The notes: generated by a model not told the origin, from the sequence alone. A stretch of 64,000 nucleotides of DNA from Glutamicibacter sp. JL.03c (GCF_025854375.1 NZ_CP107575.1:3100001-3164000), one strand, 5' to 3'. Shown: positions 17,588 to 27,192, counted from the stretch's first letter. Numbers and translations: made by a program.

Positions 17588-18610
17588 GTGTTCCAACCGC
17601 GCCCCACACCCGGACGCCGCGCACCACTGCTGTGGTGGGCGGCGGCCTTGGCCATGCTCTGCATCCTGATCGCCTGTTCCTTTGCTGTCGGCTCCGCGTC
17701 CATCGGGCTGCGCGAATCATTGCGTGCCATCACCGACTTCGACCCCTCCAATACCGAGCATCTGCTCGTGCATGAGCTGCGCATTCCCCGTACCTTCCTG
17801 GCCATGCTGGTCGGCGCGGGACTGGGGCTGTCCGGAGCGCTCATGCAATCGCTCACTCGCAATCCGTTGGCCGAGCCGGGGTTGCTCGGCGTCAATTCAG
17901 GAGCCGCCTTTGCGGTGGCCATCGCGATCACCCTCGGAGTGATCCAGCCGGCGGTGCTGATGCTCTTTGCCTTTATCGGCGCCGGTGCCAGCGCCATCGC
18001 CGTCTTTGTGCTCGGCCAGCGCAGCACCCGGGGAAATGACCTCTCCCGCATGGTCCTGGCCGGAGCCGGACTCTCGGTCATGCTCGCGGCGGCCACCACC
18101 ATCTTGATCATCGGCGGAACTTCGCAAAACCAAACCAAATACGCTTCCTGGGCCACCGGTTCACTGCAGGGACGCGGCTACGATGTCCTGCCGGCCACTC
18201 TGGTCGTGATCCTGATAGGTTCAGTGCTGGCCCTGGGCATGTCGCGCACCCTTGATGCACTGTCCTTGGGCGAGGATTCGGCCAAGGCCCTGGGCATCAG
18301 CACGCAGCGCGCCTGGGCTCTCGGGCTGCTGGGCATAGTCCTGCTCTCCGGAGCCGCCACCGCGGCGGCCGGACCCATCAGCTTTATCGGCCTGGCCGCC
18401 CCGCACGCCGCGCGCATGTTGGTAGGAGCCGGCCATCAACGACTGCTTCCCTTGTCCATGGCCCTGGGAGCACTCGCATTGCTCATTGCCGATATCCTCG
18501 GCCGAATACTCGTCAGGCCCGATGAAGTCGGTGCCGGGGCCATGAGTGCGCTGATCGGCGCACCACTGTTCATCCTCCTGGCCCGACGCATGCTCAAGGC
18601 AGGCAGCTAA
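17588..18610 (+). CDS. FecCD-family siderophore ABC permease, first subunit
   Basis: A 340-residue FecCD permease with about ten helices. Conserved elements are RIPRTFLAMLVGAGLGLSGA, QSLTRNPLAEPGLLGVNSGA and AAAGPISFIGLAAPHAARML. It pairs with the next gene to form the heterodimeric membrane channel for iron-siderophore import. It starts with GTG six bases after the binding-protein stop and its stop overlaps the next start by one base. Confidence 0.92.
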   Translation: MFQPRPTPGRRAPLLWWAAALAMLCILIACSFAVGSASIGLRESLRAITDFDPSNTEHLLVHELRIPRTFLAMLVGAGLGLSGALMQSLTRNPLAEPGLLGVNSGAAFAVAIAITLGVIQPAVLMLFAFIGAGASAIAVFVLGQRSTRGNDLSRMVLAGAGLSVMLAAATTILIIGGTSQNQTKYASWATGSLQGRGYDVLPATLVVILIGSVLALGMSRTLDALSLGEDSAKALGISTQRAWALGLLGIVLLSGAATAAAGPISFIGLAAPHAARMLVGAGHQRLLPLSMALGALALLIADILGRILVRPDEVGAGAMSALIGAPLFILLARRMLKAGS

Positions 18611-19614
18611 TGGCACGAAGCCGCTACACGAAAGCTCGCCAACATGCGGTAATGATCACCCTGGGGGTGCTCTTGTGCGTCTTGGCCATCGTGGCGCTGG
18701 GCACCGGAACCATCAGGCTCTCGCCTCCAGAGGTCCTGCACGCCCTGACCGGACGCGGCAGCCAACGGGATCTGCTGGTCATTGGCTCCATCCGCGCACC
18801 GCGCGTGCTGACCGCGATCGGCGTGGGCGCTGCCCTGGGCGCGGCCGGAGCGAGTTTCCAATCCATCGCCCGCAACCCGTTGGGCAGCCCCGATATCATC
18901 GGCTTCACCACCGGGGCCGCCACCGGCGCGGTGGCGCAGATCGTCGTGTTCAATGCCGGTGCCCTGGCCACGGCGGGTGCGGCGATGGCCTGCGGGCTGC
19001 TCACCGCGGGGCTGGTCTACTTGCTGTCCTACGCCGGAGCGCGTACCGGGGGCCAGCGCCTGGTCATCGTCGGCATCGGGGTCAGCGCCATGCTCTCGGC
19101 TGCCAATACGCTGCTCCTGGCCAAGGGAGACGCAGAGCTGGCGGCCCAGGCCAACCTCTGGCTCACCGGTTCACTGGGCGGACGCAGCTGGTCCGATGCG
19201 CTGCTGGTCCTGCTGGCCCTGGCTTTCCTCCTGCCGGTGCTGCTGTGGCATTCCACCGGGATGACCCTGCTGGAAATGGGCGACGACGCTGCGCGCGCCC
19301 TGGGCGTGGGGGCCGAAACCGTGCGCCGCGTAACCATCTTCACCGCGGTCTGCCTCAGTGCCGCGGCCACCGCGGCCGCCGGACCGGTAGCCTTCGTCGC
19401 CTTGGCTTCGGGAGCGATTATTCGCCAGTTGATCGGTTCGCGCAACGTACCCATTGTGCCCGCGGCGCTCACCGGCGCCGTCTTGCTGCTCGGCTGTGAC
19501 GTGGCGCTGCAGCAGCTGCCCATGCAGTGGCAAATGCCCATCGGCATGGCCACTGCACTCGGCGGCGGCCTCTACCTGCTCTTCCTGCTGACCCGGGCTC
19601 CTGCACGGCGCTAG
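18610..19614 (+). CDS. FecCD-family siderophore ABC permease, second subunit
   Basis: A 334-residue FecCD permease, homologous to its upstream partner. It has SIRAPRVLTAIGVGAALGAA, QSIARNPLGSPDIIGFTTGA and AAAGPVAFVALASGAIIRQL. The TAATG overlap with the preceding gene couples translation. A FecE/FepC-type ATPase would be expected next, but the following gene is a reductase, so the ATPase must be supplied from elsewhere. Confidence 0.92.
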   Translation: MARSRYTKARQHAVMITLGVLLCVLAIVALGTGTIRLSPPEVLHALTGRGSQRDLLVIGSIRAPRVLTAIGVGAALGAAGASFQSIARNPLGSPDIIGFTTGAATGAVAQIVVFNAGALATAGAAMACGLLTAGLVYLLSYAGARTGGQRLVIVGIGVSAMLSAANTLLLAKGDAELAAQANLWLTGSLGGRSWSDALLVLLALAFLLPVLLWHSTGMTLLEMGDDAARALGVGAETVRRVTIFTAVCLSAAATAAAGPVAFVALASGAIIRQLIGSRNVPIVPAALTGAVLLLGCDVALQQLPMQWQMPIGMATALGGGLYLLFLLTRAPARR

Positions 19615-19653
19615 CAATCCCCAATATTCATTACCCCGAGAGGAGTCTTCCCT

Positions 19654-20490
19654 GTGAGTGCCCATACCTTGATCGTCGAAGAAATTCTGGACTACACCCC
19701 GCGGATGCGCCGAGTCGTCTTCCACGGGAAGGGCGTACGCGACTATGCCGCCGACGGGCCAGCTGTCCCCAATATCAAGATCTACTTCCCCCGTCCCGGG
19801 CAAGAATTGGATTTCCCCCAGCGTGATGCCAGTACCGGCCGGTGGGCCTTTGCCGGAGACCAGCGCTCGCGGGTGAGGACCTACACGGTTCGCTGGCTTG
19901 ATGCCGAAACCTCGCGGATGGCCATCGACTTCGTCCGCCACGGCGACGAAGGACTGGCCAGCGCATGGGTGGAGAGGATCAGTGCGGGAAGCAGGCTCGG
20001 CGCTTTTGGCGGCGGCGGACGGGTGCTCAAGCCCGGGGGCACAGCTCTGATGTTCGGCGATGAAACTGCGCTGCCGGCGATCAGCGACACCCTTGAGCAG
20101 ATGCCAGAGAACCAGGAAGGCGAGGTGTTCATCGAGGTGGCCGACGCCCAGGAGATCCACGAGCTGCGCGCGCCGGCAGGAATGCGCATCACCTGGCTAT
20201 CGCGTGCCGGCGCCCCAGCGGGCAGTACCCATCACCTGATTAACGCCATGGAAAGCTATCAGGTAGCACATCCGCAGCAGATCCACCTGTGGGTGTCGGC
20301 CGAATCCGAGGTGGTCCGTTTTGCCCGCTCCTGGGCCGCACAGGCCGAAATACCCAAGGCGAACCGCCTGATTATCGGCTATTGGCATCGGACCCTCGAT
20401 GAGGTGTCCTATGCCCATGATTCGGACCATGACCGCGTCGCCGATGAGATGGCCTACGAACGCCCCGGCCATGAAGAACATGCGCACTAG
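19654..20490 (+). CDS. siderophore-interacting protein, FAD-dependent ferric-siderophore reductase
   Basis: This 278-residue cytoplasmic protein belongs to the SIP (ViuB-like) family. The FAD site RSRVRTYTVRWLD and IDFVRHGDEGLASAWVE lie in the first half. The NAD(P)H-binding half has GDETALPAISDTLEQM and ends with RTLDEVSYAHDSD. It reduces Fe(III) in imported siderophores to release Fe(II). GAGAGGAG eight bases before the GTG start is a strong ribosome site. It is the fourth gene of the uptake operon. Confidence 0.9.
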   Translation: MSAHTLIVEEILDYTPRMRRVVFHGKGVRDYAADGPAVPNIKIYFPRPGQELDFPQRDASTGRWAFAGDQRSRVRTYTVRWLDAETSRMAIDFVRHGDEGLASAWVERISAGSRLGAFGGGGRVLKPGGTALMFGDETALPAISDTLEQMPENQEGEVFIEVADAQEIHELRAPAGMRITWLSRAGAPAGSTHHLINAMESYQVAHPQQIHLWVSAESEVVRFARSWAAQAEIPKANRLIIGYWHRTLDEVSYAHDSDHDRVADEMAYERPGHEEHAH

Positions 20491-21772
20491 GCCCGGCACC
20501 GCACCGGGGTCCCTGCGCCATTATGGCTACCTGCGTGACACTCGGTCAGCAGGAGAACTAGGCGCATGGAAGCACGCGCTGCGCAACGGCGAGCTGCACA
20601 CCCCGGTCTTTGAAGCAACGGCAGATCCTGCCCTGGTGTATGCCCATTTCCTGTTGGCTGATGATGGGCAGCCTGCACCGCTGACCGCAGCAATCTTGTC
20701 CGCCAATGCGCTGGTGGATCACCGTGATCTCGACGCCAGCGAATTTGAGAAAATCGCGGAAGGCTTGTGGGCTGTGACCTTGCAGGTTCCCGCCGATTGG
20801 CGGGCTGGCTACCGCATCACCACGCACCGTGGCGCCGGTCTGCCTGCATGGCGCCTCGCGACCGAACGCCGGCCTATCCGGCTGGCCGCCGATGCCGGAG
20901 GAATTGATGAACTCAACCAGTTGGTGGGGGCAAGCATGAATGGCGCCCCGTTGTCCTTGGCCTATGCCCCTGCCAGCCGGATTCCGGGCTCGCTGGCGAC
21001 TGCGACGCCGGACTGGCACCGCCCTGGTCCTGCGGTCGGGGGCTGGGGAGAGCCGGGACAAGGACCTGGAATCAAGCACCCCCGGCTGCATCATCACGAA
21101 CTTTATGATGAAAATTGCCAGCGTCCCCGAGATCTGTGGATGTACGTGCCGACCCAGGCGGACGGGCCGACGCCACTGGCCATTGTGCACGACGGTGCCA
21201 CCTACGCCCGGTTCCTTGCGGCCGCTCAATCGCTGGATGCGGCCATTGCCTCCGGAGAGCTTGCCCCGCTGCATGTGCTGTTCATCGACAGCACCACCGT
21301 CCAGATCCGGGGCGAGGAACTCCCCGTGCTCGGGGGAACTACCAGGTCGATTGCGGAGCAGTTCCTGCCGTGGGCACGAAGCCGCTACCGGATCTCGCTA
21401 CGCCGCGACGACGTGCTAATTAATGGTGCTTCCTTTGGTGGTCTTGCGGCCCTGTTGATGCTCTGCCGCTACCCTGATCTGGTGGGTTGCGCGCTCGCCC
21501 AGTCTCCTTCCCTCTGGCATACCGACCTCACCGAGAGCATCACGGCGCTGCCGGAACACAGCACGGTGCTGATCCAGGCTGGCTGTTATGAAACGGATAT
21601 CCATGAAGGGTGTCTGCGCCTGATTGAACACCTCCGCGAATTTCCGCCGGCAGGCCAAGTGGACTTCGAGTCGCTGAGCGGCGGGCATGACTGGTCATGG
21701 TGGAATCCGGAGCTGCTCTACGGATTAGCCAGATTCTTCCCCGGACCGGCTCATACTGGCGGGTCGATGTAG
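20471..21772 (+). CDS. fes: Fes-like enterochelin/siderophore esterase
   Basis: The product has 433 residues. An N-terminal enterochelin-esterase domain precedes an esterase-D-like alpha/beta hydrolase. The nucleophile elbow is GASFGGLAALLML, the catalytic His lies in LSGGHDWSWWNPEL, and RDLWMYVPTQ marks the hydrolase start. Fes hydrolyses the trilactone backbone of ferric enterobactin-type siderophores in the cytoplasm. The gene overlaps the reductase gene by about 20 bp; ATG 20471 or 20480 are both possible. Its presence suggests that the operon handles catecholate triesters, own or foreign. Confidence 0.88.
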   Translation: MKNMRTRPGTAPGSLRHYGYLRDTRSAGELGAWKHALRNGELHTPVFEATADPALVYAHFLLADDGQPAPLTAAILSANALVDHRDLDASEFEKIAEGLWAVTLQVPADWRAGYRITTHRGAGLPAWRLATERRPIRLAADAGGIDELNQLVGASMNGAPLSLAYAPASRIPGSLATATPDWHRPGPAVGGWGEPGQGPGIKHPRLHHHELYDENCQRPRDLWMYVPTQADGPTPLAIVHDGATYARFLAAAQSLDAAIASGELAPLHVLFIDSTTVQIRGEELPVLGGTTRSIAEQFLPWARSRYRISLRRDDVLINGASFGGLAALLMLCRYPDLVGCALAQSPSLWHTDLTESITALPEHSTVLIQAGCYETDIHEGCLRLIEHLREFPPAGQVDFESLSGGHDWSWWNPELLYGLARFFPGPAHTGGSM

Positions 21773-21808
21773 CGGCAGTTGGCTGCGCTGCACTTGTTCG
21801 CCGCTCCC

Positions 21809-21830
21809 AGGGCGGCCGCAGCGCCGCCCT
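21809..21830. terminator. hairpin between convergent fes and MATE genes
   Basis: Arms 21809-21816 and 21823-21830 (AGGGCGGC with its complement) form an 8-bp GC-rich stem with a six-base loop in the 149-bp gap between two convergent genes. It could end both transcripts. Confidence 0.5.
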
Positions 21831-21921
21831 GCAGGGCGATCCGTTCATCAGCAGGGTGTGTGGCCCGATTCAGCTCATGCAATGCCGCCGTGATTGTGGC
21901 GAGGTGATGGCAGCCCCCTGG

Positions 21922-23262
21922 CTAGTGCCCTAGGCGCATCCACGCGGTGCCGCGCGCCCGCACCCACAAGGTGATGCCGCGGGAGGCCATGAATCCCAGC
22001 GCAAAGGCGACCCAGATCCACCAGATGGCCGAGCGCGGATCGCTGGTGAAGGCCAAGACCGCCCAGAGCATCGGGGCGTAGACGAGCAGGTTCACCACGC
22101 CGGCCAGGCCCAGGTAGCGGGCATCCCCGGCGCCGATCAGGACCCCATCGAGCACGAAGACCAGTCCGCACAGCGGCTGGGACAAGGCCAGCACCCACAG
22201 TCCCACCGTGGTCAGCTCGCGGATCTGCTCATCGGGGGTGAACATCATCGGGAAAACCCATGACGTGGCAAGCAGCAGCAGGCCGGTAGCCACCCCGAAC
22301 CAGATCCCCCAGCGGCTCATGACGCCGGTGAGCTTGCGGACCCGCACCGCATCCCCGCGCCCCAGCTCCTGGCCAATCATCGCCTGGGCCGCAATGGCCA
22401 GCGCATCCAGCGCAAAAGCCAGGAAGCTGAAGATGGTGAAGACCAGTTGGTGTGCTGCCAGGGTCTGGGTTCCGGAGCTGGTGGCGACGAAGACAGTCAA
22501 CAGCAAGGCCGCGCGCATGGTCAGGTTGCGCAGCATCAGCCAGGAGCCGACCTGCCCGGTGGAAATGAAACCGGCCCAGCTGGGCGCCAGCGGGATACCT
22601 TGCTGGCGAATCCGAGGCAAGAGCATCCACAGGTAGACCGCTGCCATGATCCACTGGGCGATGGATGTGCCCAGGGCGGCACCGGCCACGGACATGTTTG
22701 CCCCGTAGACCAGGGCGAAGTTCAGGACGATATTCAAGCCGAAACCGGCGGTGGCAACCACCAGCGGGGTCTTGGTATCCTGCATTCCGCGCAAGACGCC
22801 GGTGGCAGCCAATACCAGCAGCATCGCGGTCAGCCCCGGCAGCGAATAGTGGATGTAGTCCACCGCAAAATCCATGGCCGGCCCCACAGAACCCATGGCC
22901 TGCACCAGGGGCCTGGCGGTGAGGTATCCCAGCACTGAGAGCACCACGCCTAGGACCACCGCGAACCACATGCCATCGCGTCCGGCGGCCATCGCCTGCC
23001 CGGGACGCCCCGCACCGATCGCGCGCGCCACCGCAGGGGTGGTGGCATAGGCCAGGAAGATCATCAGCCCCACCGCGGTCTGCAGGACCGTGGTGCCCAG
23101 GGCAGCACCGGCCAATTCATCCACGCCAAGATGGCCGACGATGGCCGAATCAGCGAGCAGGAAGAGCGGCTCGGCGATCAGCGCGCCCAGGGCAGGAACT
23201 GCCAGGGCCAGGATCTGCCGGGAAATGTTCTTCGGGGAATCGGTGGGGGTTGAGGAACTCAC
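21922..23262 (-). CDS. MATE-family efflux transporter (DinF type)
   Basis: A membrane protein of about 446 residues with twelve helices in two MATE repeats. The first repeat shows EPLFLLADSAIVGHLGVDEL and the second AAHQLVFTIFSFLAFALDAL, the DinF-branch pattern. It exports cationic or other toxic compounds using a sodium or proton gradient. Several in-frame GTGs at 23271, 23268 and 23262 compete and no strong ribosome site decides; 23262 is a choice, not a certainty. It is transcribed towards fes. Confidence 0.87.
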   Translation of the reverse strand: MSSSTPTDSPKNISRQILALAVPALGALIAEPLFLLADSAIVGHLGVDELAGAALGTTVLQTAVGLMIFLAYATTPAVARAIGAGRPGQAMAAGRDGMWFAVVLGVVLSVLGYLTARPLVQAMGSVGPAMDFAVDYIHYSLPGLTAMLLVLAATGVLRGMQDTKTPLVVATAGFGLNIVLNFALVYGANMSVAGAALGTSIAQWIMAAVYLWMLLPRIRQQGIPLAPSWAGFISTGQVGSWLMLRNLTMRAALLLTVFVATSSGTQTLAAHQLVFTIFSFLAFALDALAIAAQAMIGQELGRGDAVRVRKLTGVMSRWGIWFGVATGLLLLATSWVFPMMFTPDEQIRELTTVGLWVLALSQPLCGLVFVLDGVLIGAGDARYLGLAGVVNLLVYAPMLWAVLAFTSDPRSAIWWIWVAFALGFMASRGITLWVRARGTAWMRLGH

Positions 23263-23419
23263 GCACACCACTCTACGAAGCGCCGCGCCCTTTCACCATT
23301 TAATATCGCTGGGCGAGATGCCTCAGGCAGATGCCGTCTACCGGATGGAGTGGAAACGCACTAGGTTGGAAGCAACCCAAGAGGCCGTGGGGACGCGGCC
23401 AGAAAGAGCAGCCGAGCCC

Positions 23420-24253
23420 ATGAGCCAAGAGCACCTCGATCAGTGGCAGTGCGCAGGATGCGCCGTGGAGTTCCCTCCGGGCCCGCAGCCTGAGGGGCTG
23501 TGCCCGATCTGCGCCGACGAGCGCCAATACCTTCCCGGAGGCACCCAACGCTGGATTCGGACCGGTGATCTGGTGGCGGGCGGCCACGAGCTGACCCTCA
23601 CGGAACTTGAACCCGGGCTGACGGCCATCGCGTCCCCGGAAATCGGCATCGGGCAAAGCGCCTTGCTGGTTCAGACCACCGGCGGCAATCTGCTCTTCGA
23701 TGTTCCGGGGCTGATCACCGAGCAGATCATCGCCTGGCTGCAGTCCTGTGGCGGGTTGGCCGGGATCGTTGCCAGCCATCCGCACATGTACGGGGTGCAG
23801 CAGCAGTACAGCCAGGCATTTGGCGGCGTCCCGATCTACGTGGCACAGGCGGATGCCCAGTGGGTCCAGTATTCATCTTCGGCGGTCAAGCTCTGGCAGG
23901 ATGCCTTTGAAGTCCTGCCCGGCATCACGCTGAAGCAATTGGGCGGGCACTTCCCGGGCAGCACCGTCGCCTGCTGGCAGGCCGGCGCCGATGGGCGTGG
24001 TGTGCTCTTGGCTGGAGATGCCGTCTTCCCGGTGGCTGATGGCAACGTGACTTTTCTGCGCAGCTACCCCAACCGGATTCCGCTTTCGGCGCCGGTGGTC
24101 CGCCGCATGGCCAAGAGCTTGGAAGAGCTCGAATTTGACCGCCTCTACAACAACTTCGCCAGTTGCGTCCGCTCGGATGCGCAGCGGATTGTCCAGTTTT
24201 CCGCGGATCGCTACGCCCGCTGGGTGTCGGGAGAATTCGATCATCTGACCTGA
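23420..24253 (+). CDS. metallo-beta-lactamase-fold protein with N-terminal zinc ribbon
   Basis: The 277-residue protein begins with a rubredoxin-like zinc ribbon (C11, C14, C28, C31: QCAGC and LCPICADE), followed by an MBL-fold domain. The usual H-x-H-x-D-H metal motif is only partly present as SHPHMYG, while later elements (GGHFPGSTVACW, LLAGDAVF) are kept, so the metal site is probably altered. The function is unknown; relatives are annotated as MBL-fold hydrolases. The start at ATG 23420 has only a weak ribosome site (AGAAAGAG). Confidence 0.75.
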   Translation: MSQEHLDQWQCAGCAVEFPPGPQPEGLCPICADERQYLPGGTQRWIRTGDLVAGGHELTLTELEPGLTAIASPEIGIGQSALLVQTTGGNLLFDVPGLITEQIIAWLQSCGGLAGIVASHPHMYGVQQQYSQAFGGVPIYVAQADAQWVQYSSSAVKLWQDAFEVLPGITLKQLGGHFPGSTVACWQAGADGRGVLLAGDAVFPVADGNVTFLRSYPNRIPLSAPVVRRMAKSLEELEFDRLYNNFASCVRSDAQRIVQFSADRYARWVSGEFDHLT

Positions 24254-24290
24254 TCTGACGGGGAACTTGGATATTCCCCTTGAGGAATAT

Positions 24291-25493
24291 CTAGTCTTTG
24301 CCTAATGACGGATCGCGCTTGGAAAGGAACGAGGCCAAGACCATCGCCACCGCCTGCAGCGCGACCACCGAGAGCACGACGCTGCCCCACCCGTAGTGCA
24401 TGAATGGGATGCCGATGAGCCAGCCCAGCACCGAGGATCCGACGTAGTACAACAGGTTGTAGAGGCTCGAGGCCTGCGCTCGCGCGCCTGAGGCGAGCAC
24501 CGGAACCCAGCCGCTGGCCACCGCATGGGCCGCGAAGAAGCCCGCGGTGAAGACCAGCAGCCCGGCAACAATGACGATGAGATGGCCCGCAAGGGTCAAG
24601 GCCAGCCCCGCGGCGCTGCACACGATGCTCAGGCGCAGCGTATTGCGGCGCCCAATTCTGGCCACCACCTTCCCGCTGGCCACCGAGGTGTAGGTTCCCG
24701 ACAGATACGCCAAGAACACCAGGGCCGCAAGGGATGATGGGATGAGATAGGGAGGCGCTTCCAGCCGGAACGCCAGATAGTTGTAGACCGCGACGAAACC
24801 GCCCATGAGCAAGAAGCCCTGGGCATAGACCAGGATCATCTTCCCGCGCAGCGCTTGGCCGAACTTCGCGGCGATCGCCTTGAGGTTCTGGTCCCGAATG
24901 GGCGCGAAGCCTTGGGCCGCGGGAGCTTTGAACAAGAAGAACAGCGTGGCCAGTCCGGCCATGATGCTCACCGCGGCGATCCCCCACCGCCACCCCGCGG
25001 GCTCTCCGACGAAACTGGCCACCAGACGTCCAGCCAGCCCGCCCAAGGTGGTTCCCGAGATGTAGGTGCCGCTGGCTACGGCCACGGCCCTGGGGCTGAC
25101 CTCATCCACGAGGAATGCCAGGGCAGATCCGGGCACCCCGGCCAGGGCAATGCCTTCAAAGAACCGGATGACGACGAGCGACTCGAATGTCGGCGACTGG
25201 GTGCTGAGCAGTCCCAGCAGTACCGAGGCGACCAGCGCCGCACAAATGACCCTGCGCCGGCCAATCCGATCCGAGATAATGGCCCATGGCGTCACCGCAA
25301 GGGCCAGCCCCAAGGTCGCCGAAGAGACCGCCAGCGCGGCTTGGGACGAAGTGATCTGGAAGTAGCTGGAGATCACTGGCAGCAACCCCTGCACGGCATA
25401 GAGCTGCGAGAAGGTGGCTACGCCGCTGGCGAAGAGCGCCAGCAGCATGCCCCTATAGGCAGGGGTGCGTGGTTCATGTCCTGCGAACGGCAC
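24291..25493 (-). CDS. MFS transporter, YnfM-like
   Basis: A 400-residue twelve-helix MFS protein. Helices 2-3 are joined by the motif-A loop SDRIGRRRVICAAL, and SQLYAVQGLLPVISSYFQIT in helix 1 matches the YnfM/arabinose-exporter branch. It is probably a drug or metabolite exporter with unknown substrate. The GTG start at 25493 lies four bases after the stop of the CPBP protease gene, so the two are likely co-transcribed. Confidence 0.83.
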   Translation of the reverse strand: MPFAGHEPRTPAYRGMLLALFASGVATFSQLYAVQGLLPVISSYFQITSSQAALAVSSATLGLALAVTPWAIISDRIGRRRVICAALVASVLLGLLSTQSPTFESLVVIRFFEGIALAGVPGSALAFLVDEVSPRAVAVASGTYISGTTLGGLAGRLVASFVGEPAGWRWGIAAVSIMAGLATLFFLFKAPAAQGFAPIRDQNLKAIAAKFGQALRGKMILVYAQGFLLMGGFVAVYNYLAFRLEAPPYLIPSSLAALVFLAYLSGTYTSVASGKVVARIGRRNTLRLSIVCSAAGLALTLAGHLIVIVAGLLVFTAGFFAAHAVASGWVPVLASGARAQASSLYNLLYYVGSSVLGWLIGIPFMHYGWGSVVLSVVALQAVAMVLASFLSKRDPSLGKD

Positions 25494-25497
25494 CGGT

Positions 25498-26268
25498 TTA
25501 GACTCCTGCAGGAAGTAGCGGATAGAGCAGGTAGACCACTAGGAGCGCGACGGTATTATTCAGCACGTGCAGCAGGTAGGAGTAGGCCATCGACTTGCCG
25601 CTGAGAATGTAGGCCAGGCCCATGGAGATGCCGAGCATGAAATAGGGCACCACTTCAAGCCATGAGCCCACGCCGGCCCCGACGAAGTGAATGCCAGCGA
25701 ACAGGACGGTGGAAATCAGCAGGCAGAGCCAGACATTGAGTTTGCGTGAAAGCTTGCCGATGAGCAGGTGGCGGAAGAAGTATTCTTCGACAAACGGGCC
25801 GAAGAGCGCGGTCACCACCAGCATGACCGGCAGTGGCACCGAGGTGGCCATGTCCTCCAGGGCCGCCTGGTTCTCGCTGGTGACCACCTGCCCGGTCAAA
25901 CCCGCGATCACTGCATTGGCCATGATGGTCAGCAGCCACCCACCGGGCAGCATCAGCCATTTGGCCCACGGGTGGTAGCGCATGGTCTTGAAGGATTCGA
26001 AGAACTGCGCTCCGCACTGGATCATCGCCAGGATGAAAAAGCTGACGTACAAGATGAGGTTGATGCCGAACAGCGCCTGGTCCTGGGTGGGGAAGGCTGA
26101 CATGTAACCCGGGATCAACGCAATCAGGCCAGCGGCGCCCCCGATGAAGAAGATGACGTAGGCAATGGCGGTGAACACGTCGCCTTTGCTGAACTTTCCG
26201 GCATTGAATACCCGCTGCCGAGGCCTTACCGCCATGTACTGAACTGGGTGCTCTGGCCATTGTTGCAT
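25498..26268 (-). CDS. CPBP-family intramembrane metalloprotease (CAAX protease-like)
   Basis: A 256-residue polytopic protein with all three CPBP motifs: E161-E162-xxx-R166 (EEYFFRH), F190-xxx-H194 (FAGIH) and H234-xxx-N238 (HVLNN). These make the glutamate/histidine active site in the membrane. Bacterial members cleave prenylated-like or other membrane substrates, or serve in bacteriocin immunity; which applies here is unknown. It is the first gene of a two-gene unit with the MFS transporter. Confidence 0.85.
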   Translation of the reverse strand: MQQWPEHPVQYMAVRPRQRVFNAGKFSKGDVFTAIAYVIFFIGGAAGLIALIPGYMSAFPTQDQALFGINLILYVSFFILAMIQCGAQFFESFKTMRYHPWAKWLMLPGGWLLTIMANAVIAGLTGQVVTSENQAALEDMATSVPLPVMLVVTALFGPFVEEYFFRHLLIGKLSRKLNVWLCLLISTVLFAGIHFVGAGVGSWLEVVPYFMLGISMGLAYILSGKSMAYSYLLHVLNNTVALLVVYLLYPLLPAGV

Positions 26269-26360
26269 GGTACAAGCCTAATGGCCTGAGCTGTGGAAAT
26301 CCCTCAACAGTGAGCGAGCAGACGTAGATCACCGTCGCGGCAGGGAGCATGCACGGCAAA

Positions 26361-26391
26361 GCCCGGATGCCATCAGTGATGCCATCCGGGC
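26361..26391 (-). terminator. hairpin terminator after aqpZ
   Basis: GCCCGGATG at 26361-26369 pairs with 26383-26391, then a C/C mismatch and a second 4-bp stem (26371-26374 with 26378-26381) around a 3-base loop. It lies 37 bp beyond the aquaporin stop on the minus strand. Confidence 0.65.
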
Positions 26392-26427
26392 CCGGAAACT
26401 GCCTGGGTGCAACGGGAAATTCGGAGC

Positions 26428-27192
26428 CTAGTTGCGGTCGAAACCTTCCCGCGCCTTGTCGGCAAAGGCCGGGAAGAGCAACTTGTAGGTGAGTCCGGCA
26501 ATGGCCGCGCCGATGACCGGAGCGAGGATGAATAGCCATACCTGACCCAAGGCTTCGGCACCGGCGAACCAGGCGACACCCAGCGAACGAGCCGGGTTCA
26601 CCGACGTATTGGTGATCGGGATCGAGACCAGGTGGATCAGGGTCAGCGACAGGCCGATGGCAATCGGCGCAAAACCCTTGGGCGCACGTTCATCGGTGGA
26701 TCCCAGGATCACGTAGAGGAAGATCGCCGTGAGGACGATTTCGGCAACCAGTGCGGCGGCGAGCGAATAGCCATCCGGGGAGCGGTCGCCATAGCCGTTG
26801 GAGGCGAATCCCGATTCAACGGCATTGAAGCCTTCCTTGCCCGAGGCAATCCACAGCAGCACAGCACCAGCGGCGGAGGCGGCCACCACCTGGGTGACGA
26901 TGTATGGCCCGACGTCCTTCCAGGGGGTGCGTCCGGCAAATGCGGTCCCCAAGGTCACCGCCGGGTTGAAGTGCCCACCGGAAATATGGCCAACGGCGAA
27001 GGCCATGACCAGAACGGTCAAGCCGAAGGCCAGGGATACACCGACAAATCCGATGCCCATGTTGATGGTGTGATCCGCGATGACTTTTGCCGCGAAGATG
27101 GCCGAACCACAGCCACCGAAGACCAGCACGAAAGTGCCCAAGAATTCTGCCGAAAGTTTTGCGCCCGCAGTAGGCACGGATGTATCTGACAT
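26428..27192 (-). CDS. aqpZ: aquaporin Z-type water channel
   Basis: A 254-residue MIP-family channel with both NPA boxes (N76-P77-A78 in [11 protein letters not shown] and N199-P200-A201 in [11 protein letters not shown]). H187 and R202 occupy positions of the water-selective filter, which favours aquaporin over glycerol facilitator. It has six helices, and a longer loop C (about 115-142) than E. coli AqpZ. AAGGGAAG precedes the ATG. It is monocistronic, with a terminator at 26361. Confidence 0.92.
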   Translation of the reverse strand: MSDTSVPTAGAKLSAEFLGTFVLVFGGCGSAIFAAKVIADHTINMGIGFVGVSLAFGLTVLVMAFAVGHISGGHFNPAVTLGTAFAGRTPWKDVGPYIVTQVVAASAAGAVLLWIASGKEGFNAVESGFASNGYGDRSPDGYSLAAALVAEIVLTAIFLYVILGSTDERAPKGFAPIAIGLSLTLIHLVSIPITNTSVNPARSLGVAWFAGAEALGQVWLFILAPVIGAAIAGLTYKLLFPAFADKAREGFDRN

